From an uncultured Peptoniphilus sp. (GTDB taxonomy: Bacteria > Bacillota > Clostridia > Tissierellales > Peptoniphilaceae), in the NCBI RefSeq assembly GCF_946222045.1, contig NZ_CAMILN010000011.1:1-43816 (forward strand): a DNA stretch of 43,816 nucleotides, read 5' to 3'. The position numbers and the translations under genes were made by a program. Positions 18,398 through 26,734 of this stretch are shown here, one piece after another (position 1 is the stretch's first letter; every line of letters begins with the position of its first letter). The notes beneath the pieces were generated by a model that was given only the letters and a program-made list of their open reading frames with translations, had not been told where the DNA came from and did no database searches.

Positions 18398-19528
18398 TTA
18401 TCCTCTTGGCTTTGGGCCATAATATTGGTAGTAGTAGGTCTTTAGTCGGCCGTTGTATAATTTTCTATTTCTATCAGCTTTTTTGCCAAAGTTCTTTTCA
18501 AAGTTTTCATTGGCTGTGATTATATAATAGGACCAAGTCTTTAGAGACCTTGCAAGTTCGCCAAGTTCCTTGTTGAGTTCGTCTACGTCTTTTTTTCCAA
18601 TTCTTTCTCCATAAGGTGGATTGGTTATTATAATCCCATAGTCGTCTGGAAGGTCCAAGTCCCTTATGTCCTTTTGGAAGAAGGAAATGTCTTCGTCTAG
18701 TCCCAGGATTTCTGCATTGGATCTTGCAATTTGAATTGCCTTGTGGGAGACGTCTGATGCAAGAATTTCTAATTTTTCGTCATACTTTATCTCTGAGTAG
18801 CACTTTTTCTTTTCTTCTTTAAATATTTCTTCGTCAAAAAATTTGAAGTTAAAAAAGTCGAAGTCCCTCATAAGTCCAGGGGCAATGTTTTTTTCTATCA
18901 TGGCTGCTTCTATAGGGATTGTGCCTGATCCACAGAAGGGGTCTGCCAGGATCCTGTCCTTGTTCCAAAAAGTTAATTTGACAAGGGAAGCTGCAATTGT
19001 TTCTGAAAGTGGTGCCTTGTAGTTGACTTCCCTGTAGCCCCTCTTGTGAAGTCCATCACCTGATGTGTCCATGGTAATTTCTGCAATATCATTTAAGAGT
19101 GACACTTCGATTTTGACTCTTGGGCCAGATTTTTCGAACCAGGAGACCTTGTACTTCATCTTTAGTTTTTCGATTATTGCCTTTTCTGTAATTCTTTGGC
19201 AGTCGGAGATAGAAAATAGTTTTGACTTCCTGCTCCTTCCCTGGATGATGAATTGGTCCTCTTCTGCGATGTAGTCCCACCATCTTATCTCAAAGACCTT
19301 GTCAAACAATTCTTCAAAGGTCTCTGCCCTAAAGGAGTCGATTAGTAGTAAGACTCTCTCAGCCGTTCTCAGTCTTAAATTTAAAATGGCAATGTCCTTT
19401 AGCTGGCAAGAAATTTTTATTTTTCCATCGCTAACTTCTAAGTCCTTGTAGCCAAGGTCTTGGAGTTCTCTTTTTGTAACTGCTTCAAGACCCATGTTAG
19501 TAGTTGCGATTAATTTTATGTTTTCCAT
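18398..19528 (-). CDS. THUMP-domain class I rRNA methyltransferase (RlmL/YpsC-like)
   Basis: I place the start at the internal Met (19526-19528), giving 376 residues, because GAGGTG lies five bases before it, whereas a longer reading from 19546 would overlap a TATAAT -10 box. A THUMP RNA-binding domain lies in the N-terminal part (about 45-155). The Rossmann methyltransferase carries motif I at about 196-205 (DPFCGSGTIP) and the N-methyltransferase motif NPPYGER at about 303-309, which marks base-amino methylation. The architecture matches the N-terminal enzyme of E. coli RlmL (N2-methylation of 23S rRNA G2445) and stand-alone Firmicutes homologues such as YpsC. The exact target base is inferred from family only. 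Confidence 0.88.
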   Translation of the reverse strand: MENIKLIATTNMGLEAVTKRELQDLGYKDLEVSDGKIKISCQLKDIAILNLRLRTAERVLLLIDSFRAETFEELFDKVFEIRWWDYIAEEDQFIIQGRSRKSKLFSISDCQRITEKAIIEKLKMKYKVSWFEKSGPRVKIEVSLLNDIAEITMDTSGDGLHKRGYREVNYKAPLSETIAASLVKLTFWNKDRILADPFCGSGTIPIEAAMIEKNIAPGLMRDFDFFNFKFFDEEIFKEEKKKCYSEIKYDEKLEILASDVSHKAIQIARSNAEILGLDEDISFFQKDIRDLDLPDDYGIIITNPPYGERIGKKDVDELNKELGELARSLKTWSYYIITANENFEKNFGKKADRNRKLYNGRLKTYYYQYYGPKPRG

Positions 19529-19544
19529 TTTACACCTCGCTTCC

Positions 19545-19550
19545 ATTATA
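19545..19550 (-). promoter_or_regulatory. -10 box upstream of the rRNA methyltransferase
   Basis: TATAAT on the minus strand lies 17 bp before the chosen start codon. The -35 is weak. Its overlap with the upstream ATG supports the shorter start. Confidence 0.4.
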
Positions 19551-19610
19551 CTAAATATGAAAATATTTTTCCTTAAATTAAATTCAATGTGATAATTTAT
19601 TTAATTGGGG

Positions 19611-19616
19611 TATAAT
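19611..19616 (+). promoter_or_regulatory. -10 box of the superoxide reductase gene
   Basis: TATAAT lies 32 bp before the start codon, with a GGGGG ribosome binding site in between. I see no clear -35 or PerR box. Confidence 0.45.
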
Positions 19617-19648
19617 ATAATTGTAAAATATTTATTGGGGGTAATAAA

Positions 19649-20002
19649 ATGAAATTAACTGAAACAGTACAAACTGCTGATTGGAAAACTGAAAAACACG
19701 TTCCTGTAATCCACGTTGAAAAGGCTGACGGTCTTCTAAAGATTAAGGCTCTAGTTGGAGAAGAAGTTGAACATCCTAACACATTAGAACACCACATTGC
19801 TTGGATTAAAGTATTCTTCAAAGCTGAAGGAGAAAAATTCCCAGTTGAAGTTGGCTCTTATGAATTTGCTGCTCACGGCGAAGCAGATATATTCACAGTT
19901 CCATGTGTTGAAGCAGCAGTTAAGACTGACAAGGGCGGCGAAGTTTACGCACTAAGCTACTGTAACATCCACGGACTTTGGGAAAATTCAGTAGAAGCTT
20001 AA
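19649..20002 (+). CDS. Superoxide reductase, neelaredoxin/desulfoferrodoxin type
   Basis: This 117-residue protein is the single-domain (class II) form without the N-terminal desulforedoxin centre. The non-heme iron ligands are visible: Lys-His in EKHVPVIHVE near residue 15, HPNTLEHHIAW with three His around residues 42-49, and the C-terminal Cys-Asn-x-His-Gly (CNIHG). Superoxide reductase converts superoxide to hydrogen peroxide without making oxygen, the usual strategy of strict anaerobes. The peroxide would be dealt with by peroxidases such as the Tpx encoded further right. The gene is monocistronic with its own -10 box and a strong terminator. Confidence 0.93.
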   Translation: MKLTETVQTADWKTEKHVPVIHVEKADGLLKIKALVGEEVEHPNTLEHHIAWIKVFFKAEGEKFPVEVGSYEFAAHGEADIFTVPCVEAAVKTDKGGEVYALSYCNIHGLWENSVEA

Positions 20003-20014
20003 GCATAATATTAA

Positions 20015-20046
20015 AGAGCTATGAAATTAATCATAGCTCTTTTTTC
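20015..20046 (+). terminator. Terminator of the superoxide reductase gene
   Basis: AGAGCTATGA pairs perfectly with TCATAGCTCT around AATTAA and is followed by TTTTTT. The minus-strand T tract is weaker but may also serve the convergent alcohol dehydrogenase gene. Confidence 0.9.
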
Positions 20047-20097
20047 TTGCTCATTTTTATTTAATTTTATTTTCTTTTCAAATTTAAAGTCGCAAAC

Positions 20098-21270
20098 TTA
20101 TAGTGACGCCTTATAAATTTCTAATACGTCGTCCTTATTAAGTTCAACTACACCCTTGATTGATCCACCTGCGTGTTTCACAGCTGCTTCTGCCATTTCT
20201 TCTAGCTTTTCATCATCTATTCCAACTTCTCCAAGTGTCATTGGTATATTCATGTCATCTTCAAAAAACATGTGAAGAGTAGCAATGGCCTTCTTGGCAT
20301 CATTCATCTTGTCATCTGATGGTTTTATATTAAATACATTTATGCCAAAGTCTCTAATCATATCCACAGTTTCATCATTTAAGATGTGTTTTAAGAATCT
20401 TGGTGTCAAGATTGCAAGTCCAATTCCGTGAGTTATGTCATAGAAGGCAGAAAGCTCGTGTTCCATTGCGTGGACTGACCAGCCTGTTGACTTGCCTGTT
20501 GAAAGAAGTCCATTGATGGCCCAAGATGAAGCCCACATAATATTTGATCTTGCTTCATAATTTTCTGGTTCTTCCATGGCGATTGGTCCGTAGTGGATAC
20601 AAGTTTTTAAAATTCCTTCAGCAAGTCTATTTTGCATATAAGCATTGTCGCCAAGGGTGAAATAATTTTCCATTGTATGGCTCATGATGTCAGCAATTCC
20701 TGCTGCTGTGTGCTTAACATTTACAGAATAAGTTGTTTCTGGATTCATAATTGAGAACTTTGGAAGTGTGTAAGGTGAGCCAAAGCCTAATTTTTGATTT
20801 GTTTCTGGGTTTGTTATAACTCCCCCAGCATCCATTTCTGAACCTGTCGCTGCAAGTGTTAATATAGTTCCAATAGGAAGGGCTTTTTCGATTTTGGCTT
20901 TTTTAATTACAATATCCCATGGGTCACAATCGAGGAAAACTGCTCCGGCAACTAACTTAGAAAGGTCGATTACAGATCCTCCACCAACTGCCAAGATGAA
21001 GTCAAGGTCGTTTTCTCTCACAATCTTAACTCCCTCTCTTGCTGAATCAACTCTTGGGTTTGGTTCTATGCCTGCAAGTTCCTTGTAGAAGATGTCATTT
21101 TCTTCAAAAATCTTTACAATTTCGTCGTAAAGACCATTTCTTTTAATTGATCCTCCGCCATAGGCAAGTAAAACTCTTGAACCATATTTTTTTATTTCAG
21201 AGGCCAAGTTATCCATTTGGTCCCTTCCAAAAAGAATTTTCGTACTTACATTAAAAATAAAATCTTTCAT
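20098..21270 (-). CDS. Iron-containing alcohol dehydrogenase (butanol dehydrogenase-like)
   Basis: The 390-residue protein is a group III (iron) alcohol dehydrogenase close in layout to clostridial NAD(P)H-dependent butanol dehydrogenases and E. coli YqhD. The nucleotide-binding part has AYGGGSIKRNGLYDEI and AVGGGSVIDLSKLVAG. The metal site shows Asp and His in IADIMSHTMENYF (about 205-217) and two His in the AMEHELSAFYDITHG segment (about 270-284). It probably reduces short-chain aldehydes to alcohols. It begins 8 nt after the second ABC exporter gene with an AGGAGG site, so it is part of that operon; the functional link is not obvious. Confidence 0.9.
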   Translation of the reverse strand: MKDFIFNVSTKILFGRDQMDNLASEIKKYGSRVLLAYGGGSIKRNGLYDEIVKIFEENDIFYKELAGIEPNPRVDSAREGVKIVRENDLDFILAVGGGSVIDLSKLVAGAVFLDCDPWDIVIKKAKIEKALPIGTILTLAATGSEMDAGGVITNPETNQKLGFGSPYTLPKFSIMNPETTYSVNVKHTAAGIADIMSHTMENYFTLGDNAYMQNRLAEGILKTCIHYGPIAMEEPENYEARSNIMWASSWAINGLLSTGKSTGWSVHAMEHELSAFYDITHGIGLAILTPRFLKHILNDETVDMIRDFGINVFNIKPSDDKMNDAKKAIATLHMFFEDDMNIPMTLGEVGIDDEKLEEMAEAAVKHAGGSIKGVVELNKDDVLEIYKASL

Positions 21271-21278
21271 AATTCCTC

Positions 21279-23024
21279 CTAGTTTTTAAACTGTGAATTG
21301 TAAAGTTCTGCATAAATTCCATCTCTTGCAAGAAGTTCCTTGTGATTTCCCTTTTCCACTATGTCACCCTTGTCTAGGACCAAGATCACATCGGAGTTTA
21401 CAATAGTAGAAAGTCTGTGGGCGATGACAAAGTTTGTCCTCTCCTTTAATAGGTTCTTCATGGCCTTTTGGATTAGAGCCTCTGTCCTGGTATCAACAGA
21501 TGAAGTTGCCTCGTCTAAGATTAAAATTTCTGGATCTGACAAGAGGGCTCTTGCAATTGTAAGAAGCTGTCTTTGTCCCCGGGAAATATTTGAAGCTTCT
21601 TCATTTAAGACTGTGTCATAACCCTTTGGAAGTTTCTCAATAAAGGAGTGACAATAGGCCTTTTTGGCTGCATCAATAACTTCTTCCCTTGTGGCATCTT
21701 GCCTTCCATAGAGAATGTTGTCGTAAATTGTCCCCCTAAAGAGCCAAGAATCTTGAAGTACCATACCAAAGAGGGACCTCAGGTTTTTTCTTGACACGTC
21801 CTTGATGTTTACTCCATTTATATTAATACTACCCTTATCAATATCATAAAACCTCATTAAAAGATTTACAATAGTTGTCTTGCCGGCTCCAGTAGACCCA
21901 ACAATGGCAACAGTCTTGTTCTTCTCAACATGAAGATTTAAGTTATTGATAACAGGAGTCTTTTTGTCATAGGAAAAATAAACTTCATCAAACTCGATGT
22001 CTTCCACTGGCCTTTTGATTTCATCTGTAACAACTTCTTCTTCTGGCTCTTGGTCAAGGAATTCAAAAATTCTTTCAGCAGCAGCAATAGATGCTTGAAA
22101 TATAGAAGCCATTTCTGCCAACTGTTCAATTGGGTTTGCCAGCCTTCTTACATATTGGATAACTGCCTGGATGTCCCCAACAAACAACTTGCTAGATAGG
22201 ACAAGAAGTCCCCCAACAATAGAAAGCATTACATAGCCAAGGTTGGAAATAAAGGTCATAATTGGCAGCATAATCCCCGTCATAAAGGAAGCACGATAGC
22301 TGACCTCATAGAGGTTTTCGTTTATGTCCAAGAATTCTCTCTCGGCCCTTCCTTCGTAGTTAAAGGCCTTGATGAGTTCTGAACCCGAGAAGTTTTCTTC
22401 GACGAAACCAACCATGGATCCAAGCCCCTGTGACTTTCTCCTAAAATATCCTTGAGACTTCTTAGAAATAAATTTCGTAGAAAAATAAGTCATTGGCAGG
22501 GTAAATAAAAAGACCAAGGTAAGAGTTGGCGAAATTTTTATCATGACTGTCAAAATTCCAACTATCAATACAATAGAAGAAAGTATTGAAGAGATTGTCT
22601 GTTGCAAGTTCTTGCCCAGGGTCTCAACATCGTTAGTCATCCTCGACAAGAGGTCCCCAGTCTTATTTTTATCGTAATAAGAAGTTGGAATATATTTTAC
22701 CTTTTCAGAAATTTCTCTTCTAAACTTTGCAATTAAGTCTTGGGTCACATCAACTAAGATCCTACCTCTGAAGAATTCAAAGGCTCCTTGTAGGAGATAA
22801 ACTACACCAAGAGTTATGCAAATTTTTATCACATAGTCGAAGTCAATCCTAGTATTCATCTTCAGGTTTTCAAAAATCCTTGTAGTAATATTTCCCATGA
22901 GTTTTGGAGAAATAATTTCAAAAATTGATGAACCAATTGTGAGAAAAATTGCTAGAAATAGGAAGAACTTATAGGCTTTTAAATATGAAATTATCCTTAA
23001 AACTGTGTTGTTATTCTTCTTCAT
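21279..23024 (-). CDS. ABC exporter half-transporter, second subunit (canonical ATPase site)
   Basis: The 581-residue protein fuses a six-helix type IV exporter membrane domain (about 15-310) to an ATPase domain (about 340-575). Walker A is GSTGAGKTT. The signature is ISRGQRQLL, with Arg instead of the second Gly of LSGGQ. Walker B is ILILDEATSSVD with the catalytic Glu present, followed by the switch His in IAHRLST. It overlaps the upstream ABC gene by 14 nt. The pair looks like a heterodimeric exporter of the TM287/288 or BmrCD kind, where one subunit has the working site. The substrate is unknown; a drug or lipid is typical. Confidence 0.92.
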   Translation of the reverse strand: MKKNNNTVLRIISYLKAYKFFLFLAIFLTIGSSIFEIISPKLMGNITTRIFENLKMNTRIDFDYVIKICITLGVVYLLQGAFEFFRGRILVDVTQDLIAKFRREISEKVKYIPTSYYDKNKTGDLLSRMTNDVETLGKNLQQTISSILSSIVLIVGILTVMIKISPTLTLVFLFTLPMTYFSTKFISKKSQGYFRRKSQGLGSMVGFVEENFSGSELIKAFNYEGRAEREFLDINENLYEVSYRASFMTGIMLPIMTFISNLGYVMLSIVGGLLVLSSKLFVGDIQAVIQYVRRLANPIEQLAEMASIFQASIAAAERIFEFLDQEPEEEVVTDEIKRPVEDIEFDEVYFSYDKKTPVINNLNLHVEKNKTVAIVGSTGAGKTTIVNLLMRFYDIDKGSININGVNIKDVSRKNLRSLFGMVLQDSWLFRGTIYDNILYGRQDATREEVIDAAKKAYCHSFIEKLPKGYDTVLNEEASNISRGQRQLLTIARALLSDPEILILDEATSSVDTRTEALIQKAMKNLLKERTNFVIAHRLSTIVNSDVILVLDKGDIVEKGNHKELLARDGIYAELYNSQFKN

Positions 23025-24723
23025 AAGCTTGCCCCTGACTAATTGCGATTTCCCTGTAAACTTCGTTGGTATCCATTAGGTCTTGGTGGTTGCCGTAGCC
23101 TGCCACCCTTCCATCTTCTAGGACCAAAATCTTATCTGCATTTAGTATTGTCGCTACCCTTTGGGCAACAACTATTACAATTTTATCCTCAAGACTCTTC
23201 TTCAAAAGCTGCCTTAACTCGTAGTCTGTCTTGTAATCAAGAGCCGAGAAGGAGTCGTCGAAGAGGTAGACTGATGCATCACGAGTAAGGGCCCTTGCCA
23301 TAGCAAGTCTCTGTCTTTGACCACCAGAAAGGTTTCTTCCACCCCTAGAAATTTTCTTTTCTAAAGGCTTGTCACCTAAAAATTCTTTGGCCCTGGCATT
23401 TTCTAAGGACTCAAGCATTTTGTCATCCTCAGCATCTTCCTTGGCATAGGATAAGTTTTCTGCAACAGTTTTTGAGAAAAAGAAGTTTTCTTGTGGGACA
23501 TAGGAAATCTTGTCCCTAACCTGGTAATTATTTAGAGTTTTTATGTCAATTCCATTTAAGAAGAGTTCACCGTCTCCTGGTTCATAAAATTGTAAAAGGA
23601 GCCTCAAAAGACTTGACTTGCCTGAACCAGTTCCCCCAATGATGCCAAGGGTCTCTCCACTCTTGACATCAAAACTTATATCATTTAAAACCCTTTGAGA
23701 TGCATCCGGATAGGCAAAGGAAAGATTTTTTGCCTCAATTTCATAAATGTCACCAGATAATTTTTTATCACCACCAGTTTTTGTGGACTCATATTCCAAG
23801 ACTTCGTTGATCCTCTCCATAGAAGCAAAGGTCCTTGGAAGAAGTGACAAGAGAAAACTCATCATTATCATGGCAGATAAGACTTGGGTGATGTATTGGA
23901 TAAAGGCCATTAGGTCACCAATCCCCATCTCTCTTATGTCGATGAGCCTTGCACCAAAGTAGAGGACAAAAATAATTCCAAAATTTAAAATTGTCCCAAG
24001 CATTGGTCTCACATTTACAAGAAGTTTGTTTACCTTAGTTGCCATTTCTTGATAAGAAATATTGGCCTCATCAAAAATTTCTTCTTCGTATTCATCCTTT
24101 GAAAAGGCCCTTATAACCCTAAGTCCAGTTAGTCTTCTTCTAAAGAGTTCATTTAACTTATCCAGCCTTCTCTGTAAAATCGGAAAATAAGGAAGACCCT
24201 TCTTGAAGACGAAATAAATCCCAATCCCTATAAAGGGAATCGTAATTGGAAAGACTGCCGACAACTTTACATTAGTTGAAAGAGCCATGATGAGACCACC
24301 AATAAACATAAGTGGACCCCTGATAAGAGGCCTAAGTCCCATTAAGACCATTTGCTCAACTTGGTTGACGTCATCAGTTGTCCTTGTGATAAGAGATGAA
24401 ATAGAAAAATGTTCCACATCATCGAAGCTAAGATAATTTATTTTTTTTAATAGTTTGTACCTAAGGTCTCTCGAGAAGGCCATAGTTGTCTTGGAAGAAT
24501 TGTAGGCAGCAGATGCCCTACACATGACAGTGAAGATTACCACGATAATCATGATGCCGCCAATCTTTAAAACATAGTCTGTATCTCCATAGGCCACACC
24601 CTTATCAATGACAATACTCATAAGCTTGGGGAGGAAAAGTTCCCCAAGAGCATTGCCAAAGGTAAGGAGGATGACCACAAAAATTCTTAATTTGTATTTA
24701 TTTAATCCTTTATATATATTCAT
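23011..24723 (-). CDS. ABC exporter half-transporter, first subunit (degenerate catalytic site)
   Basis: I choose the ATG at 24721-24723 because GGAGG lies four bases before it; a longer reading would begin nine codons earlier without a site. The protein has 570 residues, with a membrane domain (about 1-310) and an ATPase domain with GGTGSGKSS (Walker A), LSGGQRQRLAMARAL (signature) and VYLFDDSFSALD (Walker B). The catalytic Glu after Walker B is Asp here, and the usual switch-His motif reads VAQRVAT (Gln). Both changes mark the non-hydrolysing site in heterodimeric exporters. It is the first gene of a three-gene operon with its partner and the alcohol dehydrogenase. Confidence 0.92.
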   Translation of the reverse strand: MNIYKGLNKYKLRIFVVILLTFGNALGELFLPKLMSIVIDKGVAYGDTDYVLKIGGIMIIVVIFTVMCRASAAYNSSKTTMAFSRDLRYKLLKKINYLSFDDVEHFSISSLITRTTDDVNQVEQMVLMGLRPLIRGPLMFIGGLIMALSTNVKLSAVFPITIPFIGIGIYFVFKKGLPYFPILQRRLDKLNELFRRRLTGLRVIRAFSKDEYEEEIFDEANISYQEMATKVNKLLVNVRPMLGTILNFGIIFVLYFGARLIDIREMGIGDLMAFIQYITQVLSAMIMMSFLLSLLPRTFASMERINEVLEYESTKTGGDKKLSGDIYEIEAKNLSFAYPDASQRVLNDISFDVKSGETLGIIGGTGSGKSSLLRLLLQFYEPGDGELFLNGIDIKTLNNYQVRDKISYVPQENFFFSKTVAENLSYAKEDAEDDKMLESLENARAKEFLGDKPLEKKISRGGRNLSGGQRQRLAMARALTRDASVYLFDDSFSALDYKTDYELRQLLKKSLEDKIVIVVAQRVATILNADKILVLEDGRVAGYGNHQDLMDTNEVYREIAISQGQAYEEE

Positions 24724-24796
24724 AATTCCTCCATCATAACATTCTAACATATGGGGATTTAAAAGAAAATTCCATGAAGATGAATGCGAGACTTGC

Positions 24797-24802
24797 TATA
24801 AT
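24797..24802 (+). promoter_or_regulatory. Possible -10 box of the RidA-family gene
   Basis: TATAAT lies about 20 bp before the start codon, with GAGGTG between them. The -35 is not recognisable. Confidence 0.4.
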
Positions 24803-24821
24803 GGTTGAAGAGGTGATATAG

Positions 24822-25241
24822 ATGGAAAAAAATCCAATACCACAAGGAAGATACTTGCCAGCCAAAAAGTCAAAGGGGTTTATTTACTCAGCAGGCATGA
24901 CCCCAAGACTTGACGGCAAACTAATATTAGAAGAAAAAGTCACAAGTGATAAGGAAATCTCTTTTTATAAGGAAGCAGTTGTCCAAGCAACAAAAAATGC
25001 CTTGACAGCAATAAAAAATACATTAGGAGAGGGCGAAGAATTAGAAGAAATAGTATCCATGACAGTCTATATCAATGCAGAAGAAGGTTTTACGGCCCAC
25101 TCAAAGATCGCAGACCTTGGATCAAACTATCTCTTTGAAGTCCTTGGAGAAAAAGGAATCTCACCAAGAGTCGCAATAGGAGTAAAGACTTTACCTGGCA
25201 ATGCCCCAGTAGAAATCCAACTAGTGGCAAGTTATAAGTAG
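24822..25241 (+). CDS. RidA/YjgF-family protein
   Basis: The 139-residue single-domain protein carries the YjgF/UK114 pattern: YSAGMTPRLDGKL near the start, VSMTVYINAEEGFTAHSKI in the middle and GISPRVAIGVKTLPGNAPVEIQ near the end. The Arg of SPRVAIGV corresponds in position to the Arg that binds the carboxylate of imine or enamine substrates in RidA. The wording of the last motif fits the YjgF-like_1 branch rather than true RidA, so deaminase activity on reactive enamines is plausible but not certain. It is monocistronic, divergent from the ABC operon, with GAGGTG at good spacing. Confidence 0.88.
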   Translation: MEKNPIPQGRYLPAKKSKGFIYSAGMTPRLDGKLILEEKVTSDKEISFYKEAVVQATKNALTAIKNTLGEGEELEEIVSMTVYINAEEGFTAHSKIADLGSNYLFEVLGEKGISPRVAIGVKTLPGNAPVEIQLVASYK

Positions 25242-25252
25242 AATATAAATAA

Positions 25253-25300
25253 AAAAGGAATGTCTCCTTTAATCTAAAGGCTACATTCCTTTTAAAATTT
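25253..25300 (+). terminator. Terminator of the RidA-family gene
   Basis: AAAAGGAATGT pairs with ACATTCCTTTT, enclosing an inner CCTTT/AAAGG hairpin, followed by a T-rich tract. Confidence 0.8.
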
Positions 25301-25303
25301 TTT

Positions 25304-25334
25304 ACAAGCTAATTTAATTTTTAGCTTGTTTTTT
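25304..25334 (+). terminator. Second hairpin after the RidA-family gene
   Basis: ACAAGCTAA pairs with TTAGCTTGT and runs into TTTTTTT. It probably acts as a back-up terminator. Confidence 0.65.
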
Positions 25335-25395
25335 ATTCTCATTTTTTTACTTACAAGCTTTCTTATTCACAACCTAAGACTTAAATAAAAGTTTG

Positions 25396-25426
25396 CAATA
25401 AAAAAGAGGGAGCATAAACTCCCTCT
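25396..25426 (-). terminator. tuf: Terminator of tuf
   Basis: On the minus strand AGAGGGAG pairs with CTCCCTCT, followed by TTTTTATT. It lies 34 bases past the tuf stop codon. Confidence 0.9.
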
Positions 25427-25460
25427 AATTTTTTATTCAAAATTTGTTAATCCCAAAGGA

Positions 25461-26654
25461 TTAGTCAATAATCTTTGATACTACTCCTGATGCTACAGTT
25501 CTTCCACCTTCACGAATAGCGAATCTTAGTCCTTCGTCCATTGCGATTGGTGTGATTAGTGTTACTGTAAATGTTGAGTTATCTCCAGGCATTACCATTT
25601 CTACGCCTTCTGCTAATTGGATATCTCCTGTTACGTCTGTTGTTCTGAAGTAGAATTGTGGTCTGTATCCGTTAAAGAATGGTGTGTGTCTTCCACCTTC
25701 TTCTTTTGTTAGTACATACACTTCTGCTTCAAATTTTGTGTGTGGGTGAATTGTTCCTGGTGCTGCTAGTACTTGTCCTCTTTGGATTTCTTCTCTTTGT
25801 ACACCTCTTAGTAGGGCTCCAATGTTGTCTCCTGCTTCTGCTTGGTCTAGTTGTTTTCTAAACATTTCAACACCTGTTACTACTACTTGTCTTGAGTCGT
25901 CTGTTAGTCCAACTAGTTCTACTGTGTCTCCTACTTTTACTACACCTTGTTCTACTCTTCCTGTTGCTACTGTACCTCTACCTGTGATTGAGAAGATGTC
26001 TTCGATAGGCATTAGGAATGGGTGTTCTGTATCTCTTACTGGAGTTGGGATGTATTCGTCAACTTCTTTCATTAGAGCGTCGATTTTGTCTCCCCATTCT
26101 CCGTCTGGATCTTCTAGTGCTTTAAGTGCTGATCCTACTACGATTGGAGTGTTGTCTCCGTCAAAGTCGTATTCTGAAAGTAGGTCTCTTACTTCCATTT
26201 CTACTAATTCAATTAGTTCTGGATCGTCTACTTGGTCTTCTTTGTTTAGGAATACTACAATCTTTGGTACACCAACTTGTCTTGCAAGTAGGATGTGTTC
26301 TCTTGTTTGTGGCATTGGACCGTCTGCTGCTGATACTACTAGGATTGCTCCGTCCATTTGTGCTGCTCCTGTGATCATGTTCTTAACATAGTCAGCGTGT
26401 CCTGGGCAGTCTACGTGTGCGTAGTGTCTGTTTGCTGTTTCGTATTCTACGTGAGAAGTTGAAATTGTGATTCCTCTTTCTCTTTCTTCTGGAGCCTTGT
26501 CAATGTGTGCATAGTCAACGAATTCTCCGCCGCCGTATCTTTTGTTCATTACAAGTGTGATTGCAGCTGTAAGTGTTGTCTTACCGTGGTCAACGTGACC
26601 AATTGTTCCAATGTTTACGTGTGGTTTATTTCTTTCAAATTTTGCTTTTCCCAT
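25461..26654 (-). CDS. tuf: Translation elongation factor Tu
   Basis: This is a full-length 397-residue EF-Tu, the GTPase that brings aminoacyl-tRNA to the ribosome. G1 is GHVDHGKTTL (about 18-27), the switch I region includes ERERGITISTSHVEYET, G3 is DCPGHADYVKNM and G4 is NKED. Domains 2 and 3 follow, ending with EGGRTVASGVVSKI. The coding sequence uses a narrow set of codons, as expected for a very highly expressed gene. It is not next to fusA or rps genes: it has its own promoter and terminator between a MATE gene and a convergent RidA gene. This may be a second or relocated tuf copy. Confidence 0.98.
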   Translation of the reverse strand: MGKAKFERNKPHVNIGTIGHVDHGKTTLTAAITLVMNKRYGGGEFVDYAHIDKAPEERERGITISTSHVEYETANRHYAHVDCPGHADYVKNMITGAAQMDGAILVVSAADGPMPQTREHILLARQVGVPKIVVFLNKEDQVDDPELIELVEMEVRDLLSEYDFDGDNTPIVVGSALKALEDPDGEWGDKIDALMKEVDEYIPTPVRDTEHPFLMPIEDIFSITGRGTVATGRVEQGVVKVGDTVELVGLTDDSRQVVVTGVEMFRKQLDQAEAGDNIGALLRGVQREEIQRGQVLAAPGTIHPHTKFEAEVYVLTKEEGGRHTPFFNGYRPQFYFRTTDVTGDIQLAEGVEMVMPGDNSTFTVTLITPIAMDEGLRFAIREGGRTVASGVVSKIID

Positions 26655-26685
26655 GCTATTCCTCCTGGATATTTAAATTAAGTTC

Positions 26686-26714
26686 ATAATACCTCAAATT
26701 CAATTTTTTTTCAA
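26686..26714 (-). promoter_or_regulatory. tuf: Promoter of tuf
   Basis: On the minus strand TTGAAA (26709-26714) and TATTAT (26686-26691) are separated by 17 bp. The -35 sits in a tract of eight A residues. The AGGAGG ribosome binding site follows. Confidence 0.75.
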
Positions 26715-26734
26715 CATTTAAGCCAATTTAAGCC

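Noticed and set aside
19529..19546. Longer start of the rRNA methyltransferase with six extra residues
   Set aside because: That ATG overlaps a TATAAT -10 box and has no ribosome binding site; GAGGTG stands before the inner ATG.
19575..19648. PerR box upstream of superoxide reductase
   Set aside because: The sequence around the TATAAT is AT-rich but only one half resembles the TTATAAT-N-ATTATAA consensus.
25679..26391. Plus-strand open frames opposite tuf
   Set aside because: Their Leu/Val/Ser-rich composition is the shadow of the biased tuf codon usage; no start signals.
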